Shown: positions 8,471 to 17,359, counted from the first letter of the stretch. The stretch: DNA of 64,000 nucleotides from Rhodocyclales bacterium (GCA_003105015.1 PQAF01000013.1:1-64000); one strand, 5' to 3'. The notes: generated by a model not told the origin, from the sequence alone. Numbers and translations are program-made.

Positions 8471-9174
8471 ATCCCGACGATCCGAATCTCCAGCGCATCG
8501 AGCTGGTAGCCCGAGCGCTGGGAGCGCTGTGCGAGGAACTGGTGTTCGTCGGCGGCAGCGCCGCAGGCTTGCTTTGCACCTCGGTGCAGGCGCCGCCACC
8601 GCGGGCGACTCTCGATGTGGACCTGATCGCCGAAGTAGCGGCCCTGTCGGCTTACCACGCGCTGGAGAAGCGCTTTGCTGGGCGCGGATTTGTTCGCGAC
8701 ATGGCGCAGGATGCGCCCATCTGCCGTTGGCGCTTCGGCGGCGTGGCGGTGGACCTGATGCCGACCGACGAGCGCGTCCTCGGCTTTTCGAATCGCTGGT
8801 ATCCGCTGGCCATTACCACCGCGCTGGCGACGACGTTGCCCAGCGGCAGGCGGATTCGGCTGATTTCGGCGCCGGCCTTCCTGGCGACGAAATTCGAGGC
8901 GTTCGCGCAACGTGGCGGCGGGGACATCATGGCCAGCCACGATTTCGAGGACATCATCAACGTGCTGGACGGCCGTCCGGAAGTCGGGACGGAAATTGCG
9001 GCGAGCGACGGGGAACTGGCTCGCTATCTGGCCGCGCGTTTCCGCGAGGTGCTGCAGCATCCGGAGTTCGAGAACACCCTGCCCGGCCTGGTCGTCTATG
9101 ACGAACTGTACGGACAGCGCATCGAATCCGTGCGTCGGTGCATCACCGACATTGCGAATGGCGACGCGAAATGA
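8467..9174 (+). CDS. nucleotidyltransferase-fold protein (AbiEii/DUF1814-like), possible toxin
   Basis: The protein of about 235 aa contains GGSAAGLL near the N-terminus followed by RATLDVDLIAEV, the GGxxA...TxDxD pattern of AbiEii-type nucleotidyltransferases, and a later FGGVAVDLMP strand that could supply the third Asp. The start is uncertain. In this frame the first plausible initiator after the upstream gene is CTG 8467, overlapping that gene's TGA as CTGA; no ATG, GTG or TTG lies between about 8395 and the active-site motif. Its own stop overlaps the aminotransferase ATG. Probably the catalytic partner of the wHTH protein. Confidence 0.6.
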   Translation: MNPDDPNLQRIELVARALGALCEELVFVGGSAAGLLCTSVQAPPPRATLDVDLIAEVAALSAYHALEKRFAGRGFVRDMAQDAPICRWRFGGVAVDLMPTDERVLGFSNRWYPLAITTALATTLPSGRRIRLISAPAFLATKFEAFAQRGGGDIMASHDFEDIINVLDGRPEVGTEIAASDGELARYLAARFREVLQHPEFENTLPGLVVYDELYGQRIESVRRCITDIANGDAK

Positions 9175-10216
9175 ATCCTGCAACAGCGAGCCATCTCCCC
9201 CCACCCAACACCCCCTTCGGCCACCCCCTGCGCGGCCTCTGGGCGCTCGACCCCGGCATCCATTTCCTCAACCACGGTTCCTTCGGCGCGGCGCCGCGGC
9301 ATGTGCTGGCGGCGCAGGCGTGCTGGCGCGAGGCGATGGAGCGCGAGCCGGTGCGCTTCATGGTGGATGAGCTGCCGGGGGCGCTGCTCGCGGCGCGCGA
9401 GCGGCTGGCTGGCTTCATCGGCGCCGTGCCGCAGCGACTGACTTTTGTCGACAACGCCACGGCGGGCGCGAATGCGGTGCTGCGCTCGCTGCGCTGGCGG
9501 CGGCCTTCGAAGAGGCGCTGCGCGGCGGCGCGCGCCTGGCGATCGTCGACCATGTCTTCGCGCCGCTGGCGGCAGTGTCGCCGATCGAGGAGATCGTGCG
9601 CCTGTGCCATGCGCGCGGCGCGGCGGTGCTGGTGGATGGCGCGCACGCGCCGGGCATGCTGCCGCTGGCGCTGGATGCGCTCGGGGCGCAGGGCATGGAC
9701 TGGTACGTCGGCAACTGCCACAAGTGGCTGTGCGCGCCGAAGGGCTGCGCCTTTCTCTACGCCACGCCGGCCGGCCAGCGCGACCTGCATCCGCCGGTGG
9801 TGTCGAATTTCTACGGCGAGGGCTACGAACAGGAGTTCGCCTGGCCCGGCACGCACGACCCGAGCGCGCGGCTGGCGGTGACGGCGGCGCTGGAGTTCAT
9901 CGAGGCATTGGGTGTCGACTGCTACCAGTCGGAGCTGGTCGGCCAGGCGCGCGCGGCGGCGGACATCGTCGCCGATGCCTGGCGCGTGGCGCCGGGCGCC
10001 CCGCTCGGCATGTATGCGGCGATGGTGACGCTGCCGCTGCCGGTGGAGGAAACCGGCAGCGAGGAAGCGGCACGGCGCTGGCGCAAGCGGCTGCTCGACG
10101 AGCACCGCATCGAGGTGCCGCTGTTCGCGGTGAACGGCCGCCTCTGGCTGCGCTTCTCGGCGCAGGCGTACAACGAGCTGTCGGACTACGAGGCGCTGGC
10201 GCGGGTGTTCGGGTAG
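9171..10216 (+). pseudogene. class V aminotransferase (isopenicillin-N epimerase-like), broken by an internal deletion
   Basis: The family are PLP enzymes of roughly 390 residues. The head (ATG 9171, overlapping the preceding stop as ATGA) reads correctly through NATAGANAVLRSL. The tail reads correctly from LAAAFEEALRGG in a different frame (codons starting at about 9494), through VDGAHAPGMLPL and the PLP-lysine segment GNCHKWLCAPKG, to a stop at 10216. At the junction (about 9490-9497) the frame shifts, and about 45 residues normally between VLRSL and the following helix are missing. The gene therefore looks inactivated by one out-of-frame deletion, unless the assembly is wrong there. A copy of the dispersed motif lies at 9423-9445. 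Confidence 0.75.
9423..9445 (+). repeat. dispersed bipartite motif, copy 2
   Basis: GCCGT, GCCGCAGC, GACTGACTTT, then T. Here it is read in the sense frame of the aminotransferase as AVPQRLTF. Confidence 0.7.
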
Positions 10217-10226
10217 GAACGGCCGG

Positions 10227-10547
10227 TCAGGAGTTGCGCCGCTTGTCGCCGCGGCCTTTGGTGCCGACGGCCGGGCGAGCAGGTTTCTCGGCTAGGCGAC
10301 CGGTGACGTACTTGTGCAGGACGCTGGCGATTAGGGTCTGGTAGGGGATGCCTTCTTCCATTGCCTTGACCTGGATGTCGTTGAGGTCGATCGACGACAG
10401 GCGGATGTTGACGCGGCGGTCCTTGATGGCGGTGGCCCGCGCCGCGGCCTTCAGACGCGCCAGCTCGGCCTTGGTGGCCACCGACTTCAGCTTGCCCTTC
10501 TCGAAGGCTTCGAGCACTTCCGCTTCGTAGGCATCAATCTTCGACAT
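10227..10547 (-). CDS. BrnA/CopG-like ribbon-helix-helix antitoxin
   Basis: This 106-aa protein has a basic N-terminal helix region, then KDRRVNIRLSSIDLNDIQVKAME, a ribbon-helix-helix type DNA-binding core, then a basic tail. It would neutralise the toxin encoded just before it and repress the operon. ATG 10547 lies inside the last codons of the toxin gene; a GTG at 10556 is also possible. The overlap with a BrnT-like gene supports the pairing. Confidence 0.75.
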   Translation of the reverse strand: MSKIDAYEAEVLEAFEKGKLKSVATKAELARLKAAARATAIKDRRVNIRLSSIDLNDIQVKAMEEGIPYQTLIASVLHKYVTGRLAEKPARPAVGTKGRGDKRRNS

Positions 10548-10827
10548 CGTGTTCACCTTGCTTCAAATAGTCCCGCGTCGCCTTGCGGCTCGGGATGACG
10601 GTTTTCAGGAAGAAGTGGTCGTCTTCTTCAACATACGGCACCAGATAACAGTAGCCGTCGCAGGCGACCACCAGCACCCGCTGCCGTGGATACTTGGCCT
10701 GGTTCGGATGGGCCAGGATATCGAGCAGGCCGCCGGATTCGATGGCGACGACGATGCCCTCGAAGGACACCCCGCGCTCGGCCTTGAGCGTCTCGTTCTT
10801 CTCCGGGCTCCAGCGGAACGGCTTCAT
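10534..10827 (-). CDS. BrnT-like ribonuclease toxin
   Basis: This 97-aa protein begins MKPFRWSPEKNETLKAERGVSF and contains QRVLVVACDGYCYLVPYVE and KTVIPSRKATRDYLK, the compact pattern of BrnT-family toxins (RelE-like fold, mRNA cleavage). The 14-bp overlap with the antitoxin gene fits a type II module. Upstream on the minus strand, GTGACA, 17 bases, TAGCAT could be a promoter giving a very short leader. A strong inverted repeat lies 45 bases upstream. Confidence 0.75.
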   Translation of the reverse strand: MKPFRWSPEKNETLKAERGVSFEGIVVAIESGGLLDILAHPNQAKYPRQRVLVVACDGYCYLVPYVEEDDHFFLKTVIPSRKATRDYLKQGEHDVED

Positions 10828-10871
10828 GGATACATGCTACGCTGCTGTGTGCCTTTTGTCACCACGCAAGA

Positions 10872-10904
10872 GTTGCTAAACAAAATGTTCTTTTGTTTAG
10901 CAAC
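10872..10904. repeat. 14-bp perfect inverted repeat upstream of the BrnT/A-like pair
   Basis: GTTGCTAAACAAAA, loop TGTTC, TTTTGTTTAGCAAC. It sits 45 bp upstream of the toxin start. It may be an operator of the toxin-antitoxin operon or a terminator-like hairpin. AT-rich arms and no run of T after the stem favour an operator. Confidence 0.55.
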
Positions 10905-10920
10905 CGGCAACCCCGGCATC

Positions 10921-10943
10921 GCCGTGTTGTAGGGACTGACTTT
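10921..10943 (+). repeat. dispersed bipartite motif, copy 3
   Basis: GCCGT, GTTGTAGG, GACTGACTTT. It lies just beyond the 3' end of the VOC gene, pairing as a direct repeat with copy 4 on the other side of that gene. Confidence 0.85.
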
Positions 10944-10955
10944 CGAGAAAACCCT

Positions 10956-11330
10956 TCACCCCTGCTTCTGCGGATTCTTCGGCTGCCAGAGGGCGAGGGT
11001 GGCGCCGGTCGGGTCGGTGAACACGCTCATCCAGCCGAACTCGCCGACTTCCGTGACGTCGAGGCAGATGGTGGCGCCGAGCCGGCGCGCCTTTTCGGTC
11101 ATGGCGCGCACGTCGTCCACGCCGACGTAGGCCATCCAGCTCGGCGGCGCGTCGGAATCCGGGCTGGCGACCATGCCGCCGCCGGTGCCGCCGCCGACCT
11201 CGATCATGGTGTAGCTGCCGCCCTGCATGGGCAGGTCCTGCAGCTTCCAGTCGAACAGGCGCGCATAAAACTCCTTCGCCTTCGACAGGTCGCGGGTCTG
11301 CAGTTCGACGTGTACGAATGGATTCGGCAT
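10956..11330 (-). CDS. VOC (glyoxalase/bleomycin-resistance fold) family protein
   Basis: This 124-aa single-domain protein starts MPNPFVHVELQTRDLSKAKEF and ends VFTDPTGATLALWQPK, with a central GGGTGGGMV and a PPSWMAYVGVDDV strand. These are the repeated beta-alpha-beta-beta-beta hallmarks of the vicinal oxygen chelate fold. The likely metal ligands are His7, a mid-chain residue and a C-terminal one. Substrate unknown. It stands alone between two direct copies of the dispersed motif (10921 and 11392), as if carried as a unit. Confidence 0.85.
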   Translation of the reverse strand: MPNPFVHVELQTRDLSKAKEFYARLFDWKLQDLPMQGGSYTMIEVGGGTGGGMVASPDSDAPPSWMAYVGVDDVRAMTEKARRLGATICLDVTEVGEFGWMSVFTDPTGATLALWQPKNPQKQG

Positions 11331-11391
11331 GGCGGTGATTCCTTTCGGGGGAAGCGGGAGGCCCCGCCGATTCCATTATGGTCTGTAAGGC

Positions 11392-11414
11392 GCCGTGTTG
11401 CGGGGACTGACTTT
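11392..11414 (+). repeat. dispersed bipartite motif, copy 4
   Basis: GCCGT, GTTGCGGG, GACTGACTTT. It lies upstream of the VOC gene. The rest of the spacer 11331-11644 is AT-rich and shows only the promoter candidate noted at 11564. Confidence 0.85.
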
Positions 11415-11563
11415 CCACGAACCGTAGAAATTCTCAATGTCCTATTGGTGTCATGGACAATATGGATGATCCGAAAGGTGACGAGCGAGGCTTGTTTATC
11501 CTTGTTTTTACAATATTTTTCCACTTGCAATAGCGGCAGGCAAAATAATATTGAACCTTGAAT

Positions 11564-11589
11564 GAACTCTTTCTAATCCTGTTTGTCTA
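11564..11589 (+). promoter_or_regulatory. candidate ECF-sigma promoter for the fasciclin gene
   Basis: GAACT, 16 bases, GTCTA resembles -35/-10 elements of extracytoplasmic-function sigma factors. It lies about 55 bases before the ATG at 11645. Secreted fasciclin genes in proteobacteria are often under such sigma factors. Only the two short boxes support this. Confidence 0.35.
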
Positions 11590-11644
11590 GGACAATACGA
11601 GCCACATGACTCGTTCTACTGTTCAACTACTGGAGGATTGGGAA

Positions 11645-12127
11645 ATGCAAGTTTCGAAATCGATCAGGAATCTGGCCGCCGGTCTGGCGATCTCCATGGC
11701 TGCCACGGTGGCCGTGGCCGAAATGAAGAAGGATATCGTCGATACCGCCGTTTCGGCGGGCAGCTTCAACACCCTCGTTACCGCCGTCCAGGCCGCCGGC
11801 CTGGTCGACACCCTGAAGGGCCCGGGCCCGTTCACGGTGTTCGCGCCGACCGACGAGGCCTTCGCCAAGATCCCCAAGGACCAGCTCGACGCCCTGCTGA
11901 AGGACAAGGAAAAGCTGCGCGCCGTGCTGACCTACCACGTGGTGTCGGGCGCGGTGATGGCCAAGGACGTCGCCCCGGGCAAGGTGCCCACGGTCCAGGG
12001 CCAGCCGCTCAACGTCGACGTCAAGTACGGCAACGTGATGATCAACCAGGCCAAGGTGGTGAAGACCGACATCGTCACCAGCAACGGCGTGATCCACGTC
12101 ATCGACAGCGTCGTGCTGCCGAACTGA
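11645..12127 (+). CDS. secreted fasciclin (FAS1) domain protein
   Basis: This 160-aa protein has a signal peptide (residues 1-25, cut near AVAEM) and one FAS1 domain: the H1 region [17 protein letters not shown], the YHVVSG segment, and the closing [14 protein letters not shown]1 proteins act outside the cytoplasm in adhesion or envelope stress. ATG 11645 has a GGAGG 8 bases upstream; the longer frame from 11606 lacks a signal peptide start. A terminator follows directly, so the gene is probably monocistronic. Confidence 0.9.
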   Translation: MQVSKSIRNLAAGLAISMAATVAVAEMKKDIVDTAVSAGSFNTLVTAVQAAGLVDTLKGPGPFTVFAPTDEAFAKIPKDQLDALLKDKEKLRAVLTYHVVSGAVMAKDVAPGKVPTVQGQPLNVDVKYGNVMINQAKVVKTDIVTSNGVIHVIDSVVLPN

Positions 12128-12163
12128 GCTTCCTCCCCGGATGGCCCCCCGCCATCCACCTTT

Positions 12164-12190
12164 GCGGGCGGCTCCGGCCGCCCGCTTTTT
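12164..12190 (+). terminator. rho-independent terminator after the fasciclin gene
   Basis: GCGGGCGGC, loop TCCG, GCCGCCCGC, then TTTTT: a perfect 9-bp GC stem followed by a T-run, between the convergent fasciclin and leuD genes. Confidence 0.9.
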
Positions 12191-12193
12191 ATT

Positions 12194-12832
12194 TCAGGCG
12201 AAGAGCCAGGGCTGCGCGGCTTTGTGCTTCGCTTCGAAGGCCTTGATCTCGTCGGCGTGCTGCAGCGTCAGGCCGATCTCGTCGAGGCCGTTCAGCAGGC
12301 AGTGCTTGCGGTGCGGCGTGATGTCGAACCGGAACCACTCGCCGGCCGGGTTGCGCACGGTCTGCGTCTCGAGGTCGACGCGCAGTTTGTAACCCTTCTG
12401 TGCTTCGCACTCGCGGAACAGCTGGTCGACGATGTCGCCTGATGCGACGATCGGCAGGATGCCGTTCTTGTAGCAGTTGGAGAAGAAGATGTCGGCGAAG
12501 GACGGCGCGATGATGACGCGGAAGCCGTAGTCCTCGATGGCCCAGGGCGCGTGCTCGCGGCTTGAGCCGCAGCCGAAGTTGTCGCGCGTGAGCAGGACCT
12601 GCGCGCCCTTGTAGCGCGGCTGGTTGAGGACGAAATCCTTCTTCAGCGGGCGCTTGCTGCAGTCCATGCCGGGCTCGCCGACGTCGGCGTAGCGCCACTC
12701 GTCGAAGAGGTAGGGGCCGAAGCCCGAGCGCTTGATCGACTTGAGGAACTGCTTCGGGATGATGGCGTCGGTGTCGACGTTGGCGCGGTCGAGCGGGCAG
12801 ACCAGGCCGTCGAGGGATTTGAAGGGTTTCAT
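12194..12832 (-). CDS. leuD: 3-isopropylmalate dehydratase, small subunit
   Basis: This 212-aa small (swivelling) subunit isomerises 2- to 3-isopropylmalate with LeuC in leucine synthesis; the same enzyme serves citramalate in the isoleucine route. Family signatures are [22 protein letters not shown] at the N-terminus and [15 protein letters not shown] in the middle. The length is normal. The start lies 9 bp after the leuC stop with an AAGGA ribosome site. leuB, usually next, is absent; a terminator and the fasciclin gene follow instead. Confidence 0.97.
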   Translation of the reverse strand: MKPFKSLDGLVCPLDRANVDTDAIIPKQFLKSIKRSGFGPYLFDEWRYADVGEPGMDCSKRPLKKDFVLNQPRYKGAQVLLTRDNFGCGSSREHAPWAIEDYGFRVIIAPSFADIFFSNCYKNGILPIVASGDIVDQLFRECEAQKGYKLRVDLETQTVRNPAGEWFRFDITPHRKHCLLNGLDEIGLTLQHADEIKAFEAKHKAAQPWLFA

Positions 12833-12841
12833 GGCGGTTCC

Positions 12842-14248
12842 TTATTGCTTGCGGATGTCGACGAAGTGGCCGGCGATGGCTGCGGCGGCGGCCATCTCGG
12901 GGCTGACCAGATGCGTGCGGCCGCCGGCGCCCTGGCGCCCTTCGAAGTTGCGGTTGGAAGTGGAGGCGCAGCGCTCGCCCGGGGCGAGGCGGTCGGCGTT
13001 CATGGCCAGGCACATCGAACAGCCCGGCTCGCGCCACTCGAAGCCGGCGTCGGTGAAGATCTTGTCGAGGCCCTCGGCCTCGGCCTGGCGCTTGACCTGG
13101 CCGGAGCCCGGCACCACCAGCACCAGCTTCACGTTCGCCGCCTTCTTCTTGCCTTTCGTGATCTTCGCGGCCGCGCGCAGGTCTTCGATGCGCGAGTTGG
13201 TGCACGAGCCGATGAAGACCTTGTCGACCTGGATGTCCTGGATCGGCGTGTCGGCCTTGAGGCCCATGTACTGCAGGGCGCGCTCGATGCCGGCGCGCTT
13301 CTGCGCATCGCTTTCCTTGGCGGGGTTGGGCACGCGGCCGCCGACCGGCAGCACCTGCTCGGGCGAGGTGCCCCAGGTGACCTGCGGCTCGATCTTCGCG
13401 GCGTCGAGCTCGACGACCGCGTCGAACTTCGCGCCGGCGTCGGACTGCAGCGTCTTCCAGTAGCTGACGGCCTTTTGCCAGTTGTCACCCTTGGGCGCGA
13501 ACTGGCGGCCCTCGAGGTAGGCGAAGGTTTTCTCGTCGGGGGCGACCAGGCCGGCGCGGGCGCCGCCCTCGATGGCCATGTTGCAGAGGGTCATGCGGCC
13601 TTCCATCGAAAGGTCGCGGATGGCGCTGCCGCCGAACTCGACGGCGTAGCCGGTGCCGCCGGCGGTGCCGATCTTGCCGATGATGGCCAGCGCGATGTCC
13701 TTCGCCGTGACGCCGGGACTGACTTTGCCGTCGACTTTGATGAGCATGCGCTTCGAGCGCTTGGCGACCAGCGTCTGCGTGGCCAGCACGTGCTCGACTT
13801 CGGAGGTGCCGATGCCGAAGGCCAGCGCGCCGAAGGCGCCGTGGGTGGAGGTGTGGCTGTCGCCGCACACCACGGTCATGCCGGGCAGCGTCGTGCCGTT
13901 CTCCGGGCCGATGACGTGGATGATGCCCTGGTTGGCGTGCTTGAAGGGGAAGTACACCAGCGCGCCGAAGTCGCGGATGTTGGCATCCAGCGTCTCCACC
14001 TGCAGGCGAGAGATCGGGTCCTTGATGCCCTCGTCCCAGTGGTCGGTCGGCGTGTTGTGGTCGGGGTTGGCGACCACGCTTTCCTTTCGCCAGGCCTTGC
14101 GGCCGGCCAGGCGCAGGCCCTCGAAGGCCTGCGGGCTGGTCACCTCGTGCATCAGGTGGCGGTCGATGTAGAGCAGGCACGTGCCGTCGGATTCCTCGCG
14201 GACGACGTGCGATTCCCAGAGTTTGTCGTAAAGCGTCTTGCCAGCCAT
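12842..14248 (-). CDS. leuC: 3-isopropylmalate dehydratase, large subunit
   Basis: This 468-aa aconitase-family subunit carries the [4Fe-4S] cluster. Ligand regions are FIGSCTNSR and the CSMC pair at 410-413. [20 protein letters not shown] is the conserved substrate-binding stretch. ATG 14248 has an AAGGAG upstream. It is transcribed after cimA, 30 bp away, so the three genes probably form one operon for branched-chain amino acids. An antisense copy of the dispersed motif lies inside it (13704-13726), reading KVSPGVT in the gene frame. Confidence 0.97.
   Translation of the reverse strand: MAGKTLYDKLWESHVVREESDGTCLLYIDRHLMHEVTSPQAFEGLRLAGRKAWRKESVVANPDHNTPTDHWDEGIKDPISRLQVETLDANIRDFGALVYFPFKHANQGIIHVIGPENGTTLPGMTVVCGDSHTSTHGAFGALAFGIGTSEVEHVLATQTLVAKRSKRMLIKVDGKVSPGVTAKDIALAIIGKIGTAGGTGYAVEFGGSAIRDLSMEGRMTLCNMAIEGGARAGLVAPDEKTFAYLEGRQFAPKGDNWQKAVSYWKTLQSDAGAKFDAVVELDAAKIEPQVTWGTSPEQVLPVGGRVPNPAKESDAQKRAGIERALQYMGLKADTPIQDIQVDKVFIGSCTNSRIEDLRAAAKITKGKKKAANVKLVLVVPGSGQVKRQAEAEGLDKIFTDAGFEWREPGCSMCLAMNADRLAPGERCASTSNRNFEGRQGAGGRTHLVSPEMAAAAAIAGHFVDIRKQ
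13704..13726 (+). repeat. dispersed bipartite motif, copy 5
   Basis: GCCGT, GACGCCGG, GACTGACTTT, on the strand opposite to leuC and within its coding region. Confidence 0.75.
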
Positions 14249-14278
14249 GTCGGCTCCTTCGTTTGCGGGTGGTGCGGA

Positions 14279-15853
14279 TTAAATGCGGCGTTCCTGGTCC
14301 TTGACCAGCTTGTACTCGATGGAATCCACCAGGGCGTGCCAGGAGGCGTCGATGATGTCGGTAGACACGCCGATGGTGGTCCAGTTCTCGCGGTGGTCGG
14401 TCGATTCGATGAGCACGCGCACCTTGGCGGCCGAGGCCTGGTCGGAATCGAGCACGCGTACCTTGTAGTCGGTGAGGCGGATCTCGCCGATGGCCGGGTA
14501 GAAGCGCTCGAGCGCCTTGCGCACGGCCTTGTCGAGCGCGTTCACCGGGCCGTCGCCCTCGGCGGCGGTGATCTCGGTGTCGTCGCCGACGCGGATCTTG
14601 ATCATCGCCGAGGAGTTCATGCTGTTCACCGATGGCTCGTTCACCATCACCTTGAACTCGACCAGCTCGAAGAAGGGCTGGTACTTGCCAAGCATCTTGC
14701 GCACGACGAGCTCGAAGGACTGCTCGGCGGCCTCGAAGTGGTAGCCCTCGTGCTCGAGTTTCTTCAGGCGCTCGATGATCTTCTTCGTCTCGGGCGAATC
14801 CTTGCCGATTTTCGGATCGACGGCCTGGATGCGCGCGAGCAGGGTGCTGCGGCCGGCGACTTCCGACATCAGGGTGCGGCGGCTGTTGCCGACGAGGTCG
14901 GGGTCGATGTGCTCGTAGGAGACCGGGTTCTTCACCACGGCGTCGACGTGCATGCCGCCCTTGTGGGCGAAGGCATCGGCGCCGACGTAGGCGGCCTTCT
15001 CGTTGTGCGGCATGTTGGCGATGTCGGACACCGCCCGCGCCACCGTGGTCAGCGTGGCCATGTTCTGCGGCGGGATGCACGCGAAGCCGAGCTTGAGCTG
15101 CAGGTCGGGGATGATCGCGCACAGGTTGGCGTTGCCGCAGCGCTCGCCGATGCCGTTGATGGTGCCCTGCACCTGCGTCGCGCCGGCCTGCACCGCCATC
15201 ACCGAGTTGGCCACCGCCATCTCGCAGTCGTTGTGGCAGTGGATGCCGATCGGCGTCTTGAACTGCGCGGCGACTTTCTTCGTGATGTCGAAGACGACGT
15301 CGGGAAAGGTGCCGCCGTTGGTGTCGCACAGGCACAGGCTGTCGGCGCCGGCGTCCGCCGCCGCCTTGAGGGTGGCGAGCGCGTAGTCCGGGTTGGCCTT
15401 GAAGCCGTCGAAGAAGTGCTCGGCGTCGTAGACCACTTCCTTGCCCTGCAGCTTGAGATGGCGGATGGTGTCGCCGATCATGCGCAGGTTCTCGTCGAGC
15501 TTGGTGCGCAGGATGTCGGTGACCTGGTAGTCCCAGCTCTTGCCGAAGATGGCCACCGCGTCGGTGCCGGCGGCGAGGATGGAGCGCACGTTGCCGTCGT
15601 CCTCGGCCTTGATGCCGACCTTGCGCGTGGCGCCGAAGGCGATCAGTTTCGCGTGCTTCAGCTTCATGCCGCGCACGCGCTCGAAGAACTCGAGGTCCTT
15701 CGGGTTGGAGCCGGGGTTGCCGGCCTCGATGTAGCGCACGCCGAGGGCGTCGAGCCGCTCGACGATCTTGACCTTGTCTTCCACGGAATACGAGATGCCC
15801 TGGGCCTGGGCGCCGTCCCGCAGCGTGGAATCGTAGATGGAAATCCGTTTCAT
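14279..15853 (-). CDS. cimA: (R)-citramalate synthase
   Basis: This 524-aa DRE-TIM metallolyase condenses pyruvate and acetyl-CoA to citramalate, the threonine-independent entry to isoleucine. The N-terminus IYDSTLRDGAQAQGISYSV and IEAGNPGSNPKD distinguish it from 2-isopropylmalate synthase. GIHCHNDCEMAVANS carries the metal-binding His pair, and a LeuA-type regulatory domain follows after about residue 380, so isoleucine feedback is likely. No clear ribosome site precedes ATG 15853; a CCCTG/CAGGG hairpin covers that position. A threonine-dependent route also exists here (ilvA at 38498). Confidence 0.93.
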   Translation of the reverse strand: MKRISIYDSTLRDGAQAQGISYSVEDKVKIVERLDALGVRYIEAGNPGSNPKDLEFFERVRGMKLKHAKLIAFGATRKVGIKAEDDGNVRSILAAGTDAVAIFGKSWDYQVTDILRTKLDENLRMIGDTIRHLKLQGKEVVYDAEHFFDGFKANPDYALATLKAAADAGADSLCLCDTNGGTFPDVVFDITKKVAAQFKTPIGIHCHNDCEMAVANSVMAVQAGATQVQGTINGIGERCGNANLCAIIPDLQLKLGFACIPPQNMATLTTVARAVSDIANMPHNEKAAYVGADAFAHKGGMHVDAVVKNPVSYEHIDPDLVGNSRRTLMSEVAGRSTLLARIQAVDPKIGKDSPETKKIIERLKKLEHEGYHFEAAEQSFELVVRKMLGKYQPFFELVEFKVMVNEPSVNSMNSSAMIKIRVGDDTEITAAEGDGPVNALDKAVRKALERFYPAIGEIRLTDYKVRVLDSDQASAAKVRVLIESTDHRENWTTIGVSTDIIDASWHALVDSIEYKLVKDQERRI

Positions 15854-15878
15854 CCCTGCATTTTACAGGGAGAAGCGG

Positions 15879-17309
15879 TCAGGCGCCGGGCAGTGCCGCG
15901 GCCAGCTCGCCGAGCCGGCGCACCCCCGCCTCGATGGCCGGCGTCCACGGGTTGCCGCAGTTCAGGCGCAGGCAGTTGCGGTAGAGGCCGCTCGGCGAGA
16001 AGAGGTCGCCCGGCACGCAGGCGATGTTCTCCTCGGCGGCGCGCTCGAAGAGGAGGTTGGTGTCCACCTTGCCGGGCAGCTCCAGCCAGAGCACCACGCC
16101 GCCCTGCGGCCGGGTGATGCGCGTGCCCTCGGGGAAGTAACGCGAGACGGCGTCGGCGGTGCGCTCGACCTGCTGCCGGTAGGCGCGGCGCAGGGCGCGC
16201 AGGCTGCGGTCGTAGGCGCCGGTCTCGAGGAAGCGCGCCAGCACGTTCTGGGTGACCGGGTTGGTGGCGCCGCTCGCCAGGGTCTTCTGCCGCATCACCT
16301 CGGTGGCGTAGCGGCCGGCGGCGACGTAGCCGCAGCGCAGGGCCGGCGTGATCGACTTCGAGAAGGAGGCGCAGAGCATGACGTTGCCGCTGCGGTCGAA
16401 GGCCTTGGCCGGCCACGGCCGCCGCTCGCCGAACTGCAGGTCGCCGTAGATGTCGTCCTCGATCAGCGGCACGCCGCGCGCCTCGAGCAGGCGCACCAGG
16501 CGCTTCTTGTCGGCATCGGAGAGGATGGTGCCGAGCGGGTTGCTCGCGTTGGTGACGAACAGGCAGGCCTTGACCTTGCCCTCGCGCGTGGCGAGGTCGA
16601 GGGCGTCGACGGAGAGGCCGCGGCGCGGGTCGGTGGGGATCTCCAGCGCCTTCAGGCCGAGCGATTCGATGAGCTGCAGCATCAGGTAGTAGCTCGGCGA
16701 CTCGACGGCGACGGTGTCGCCGGGTTTCGTCACCGCGCGCAGGCAGAGGAACATCGCCTCGCTGCAGGAGTTGGTGACGACGATCTCGTCGGCGTCGAGC
16801 GGGCCGCCCCAGCTCATCGAGCGGCGCACCAGCTGGCGCACCAGGGCCGGCTCGTTCATGTCGGTGTGGCTGTTGCTGCGCAGTAGGTTCGGCTGCTGGC
16901 GGGCGACGCTCGCGTAGAGGCGCTGGATCGCCTTCACCGGCAGCAGCGAGGTGTCGGGCAGCGCCGCGCCGAGCGGCACGACGCCGGGGCGGTTGTTGAG
17001 CTGCAGCACGCGCAGGATGCGCTGGGAGATATCGACCTTCACCGGCCGCGCCGGCGTGCGGCGCGCCTCCGGCTCGGCGCGGGCGAGCGGGCGGCGGCGC
17101 ACGAAGAAGCCGGACTGCGGCCGCGCCTCGACGAGGCCGCGGTCCTCCAGGGTGCGCAGCGCCTGCAGCACGGTGGACACCGAGAGGCGCTTCTCCTGCG
17201 AGAGCTTGCGCACCGAGGGCAGGCGGTCGCCGGGGCCGAGCACGCGGCGGTCGATGAGGCCGGCGAACTCGTCGGCGAGGGTTTCGTAGCGGAGGTTGCG
17301 TTCTTCCAT
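15879..17309 (-). CDS. MocR-type GntR/aminotransferase transcriptional regulator
   Basis: This 476-aa fusion has an N-terminal GntR winged helix (about 5-75, with GDRLPSVRKLSQEKRLSVST) joined to a class I/II aminotransferase-like domain. The PLP lysine region is CASFSKSITPALRCGY and substrate-arginine-type segments are near the C-terminus. MocR proteins bind PLP and regulate a nearby gene, often divergent. I choose ATG 17309 (preceded by GGGAGAA) over an upstream frame extending to 17426. The divergent DUF2917 gene and the inverted repeats between them are its likely target. Confidence 0.9.
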   Translation of the reverse strand: MEERNLRYETLADEFAGLIDRRVLGPGDRLPSVRKLSQEKRLSVSTVLQALRTLEDRGLVEARPQSGFFVRRRPLARAEPEARRTPARPVKVDISQRILRVLQLNNRPGVVPLGAALPDTSLLPVKAIQRLYASVARQQPNLLRSNSHTDMNEPALVRQLVRRSMSWGGPLDADEIVVTNSCSEAMFLCLRAVTKPGDTVAVESPSYYLMLQLIESLGLKALEIPTDPRRGLSVDALDLATREGKVKACLFVTNASNPLGTILSDADKKRLVRLLEARGVPLIEDDIYGDLQFGERRPWPAKAFDRSGNVMLCASFSKSITPALRCGYVAAGRYATEVMRQKTLASGATNPVTQNVLARFLETGAYDRSLRALRRAYRQQVERTADAVSRYFPEGTRITRPQGGVVLWLELPGKVDTNLLFERAAEENIACVPGDLFSPSGLYRNCLRLNCGNPWTPAIEAGVRRLGELAAALPGA

Positions 17310-17359
17310 GCGGGTTCTCCCGATGACCCCGCCATTCTGGAGAGGGCGGGCGGGGGCGA

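Noticed and set aside
12845..16117. 1090-codon plus-strand frame over leuC and cimA
   Set aside because: Antisense shadow of two clear minus-strand genes; produced by GC3 bias, with no domain.
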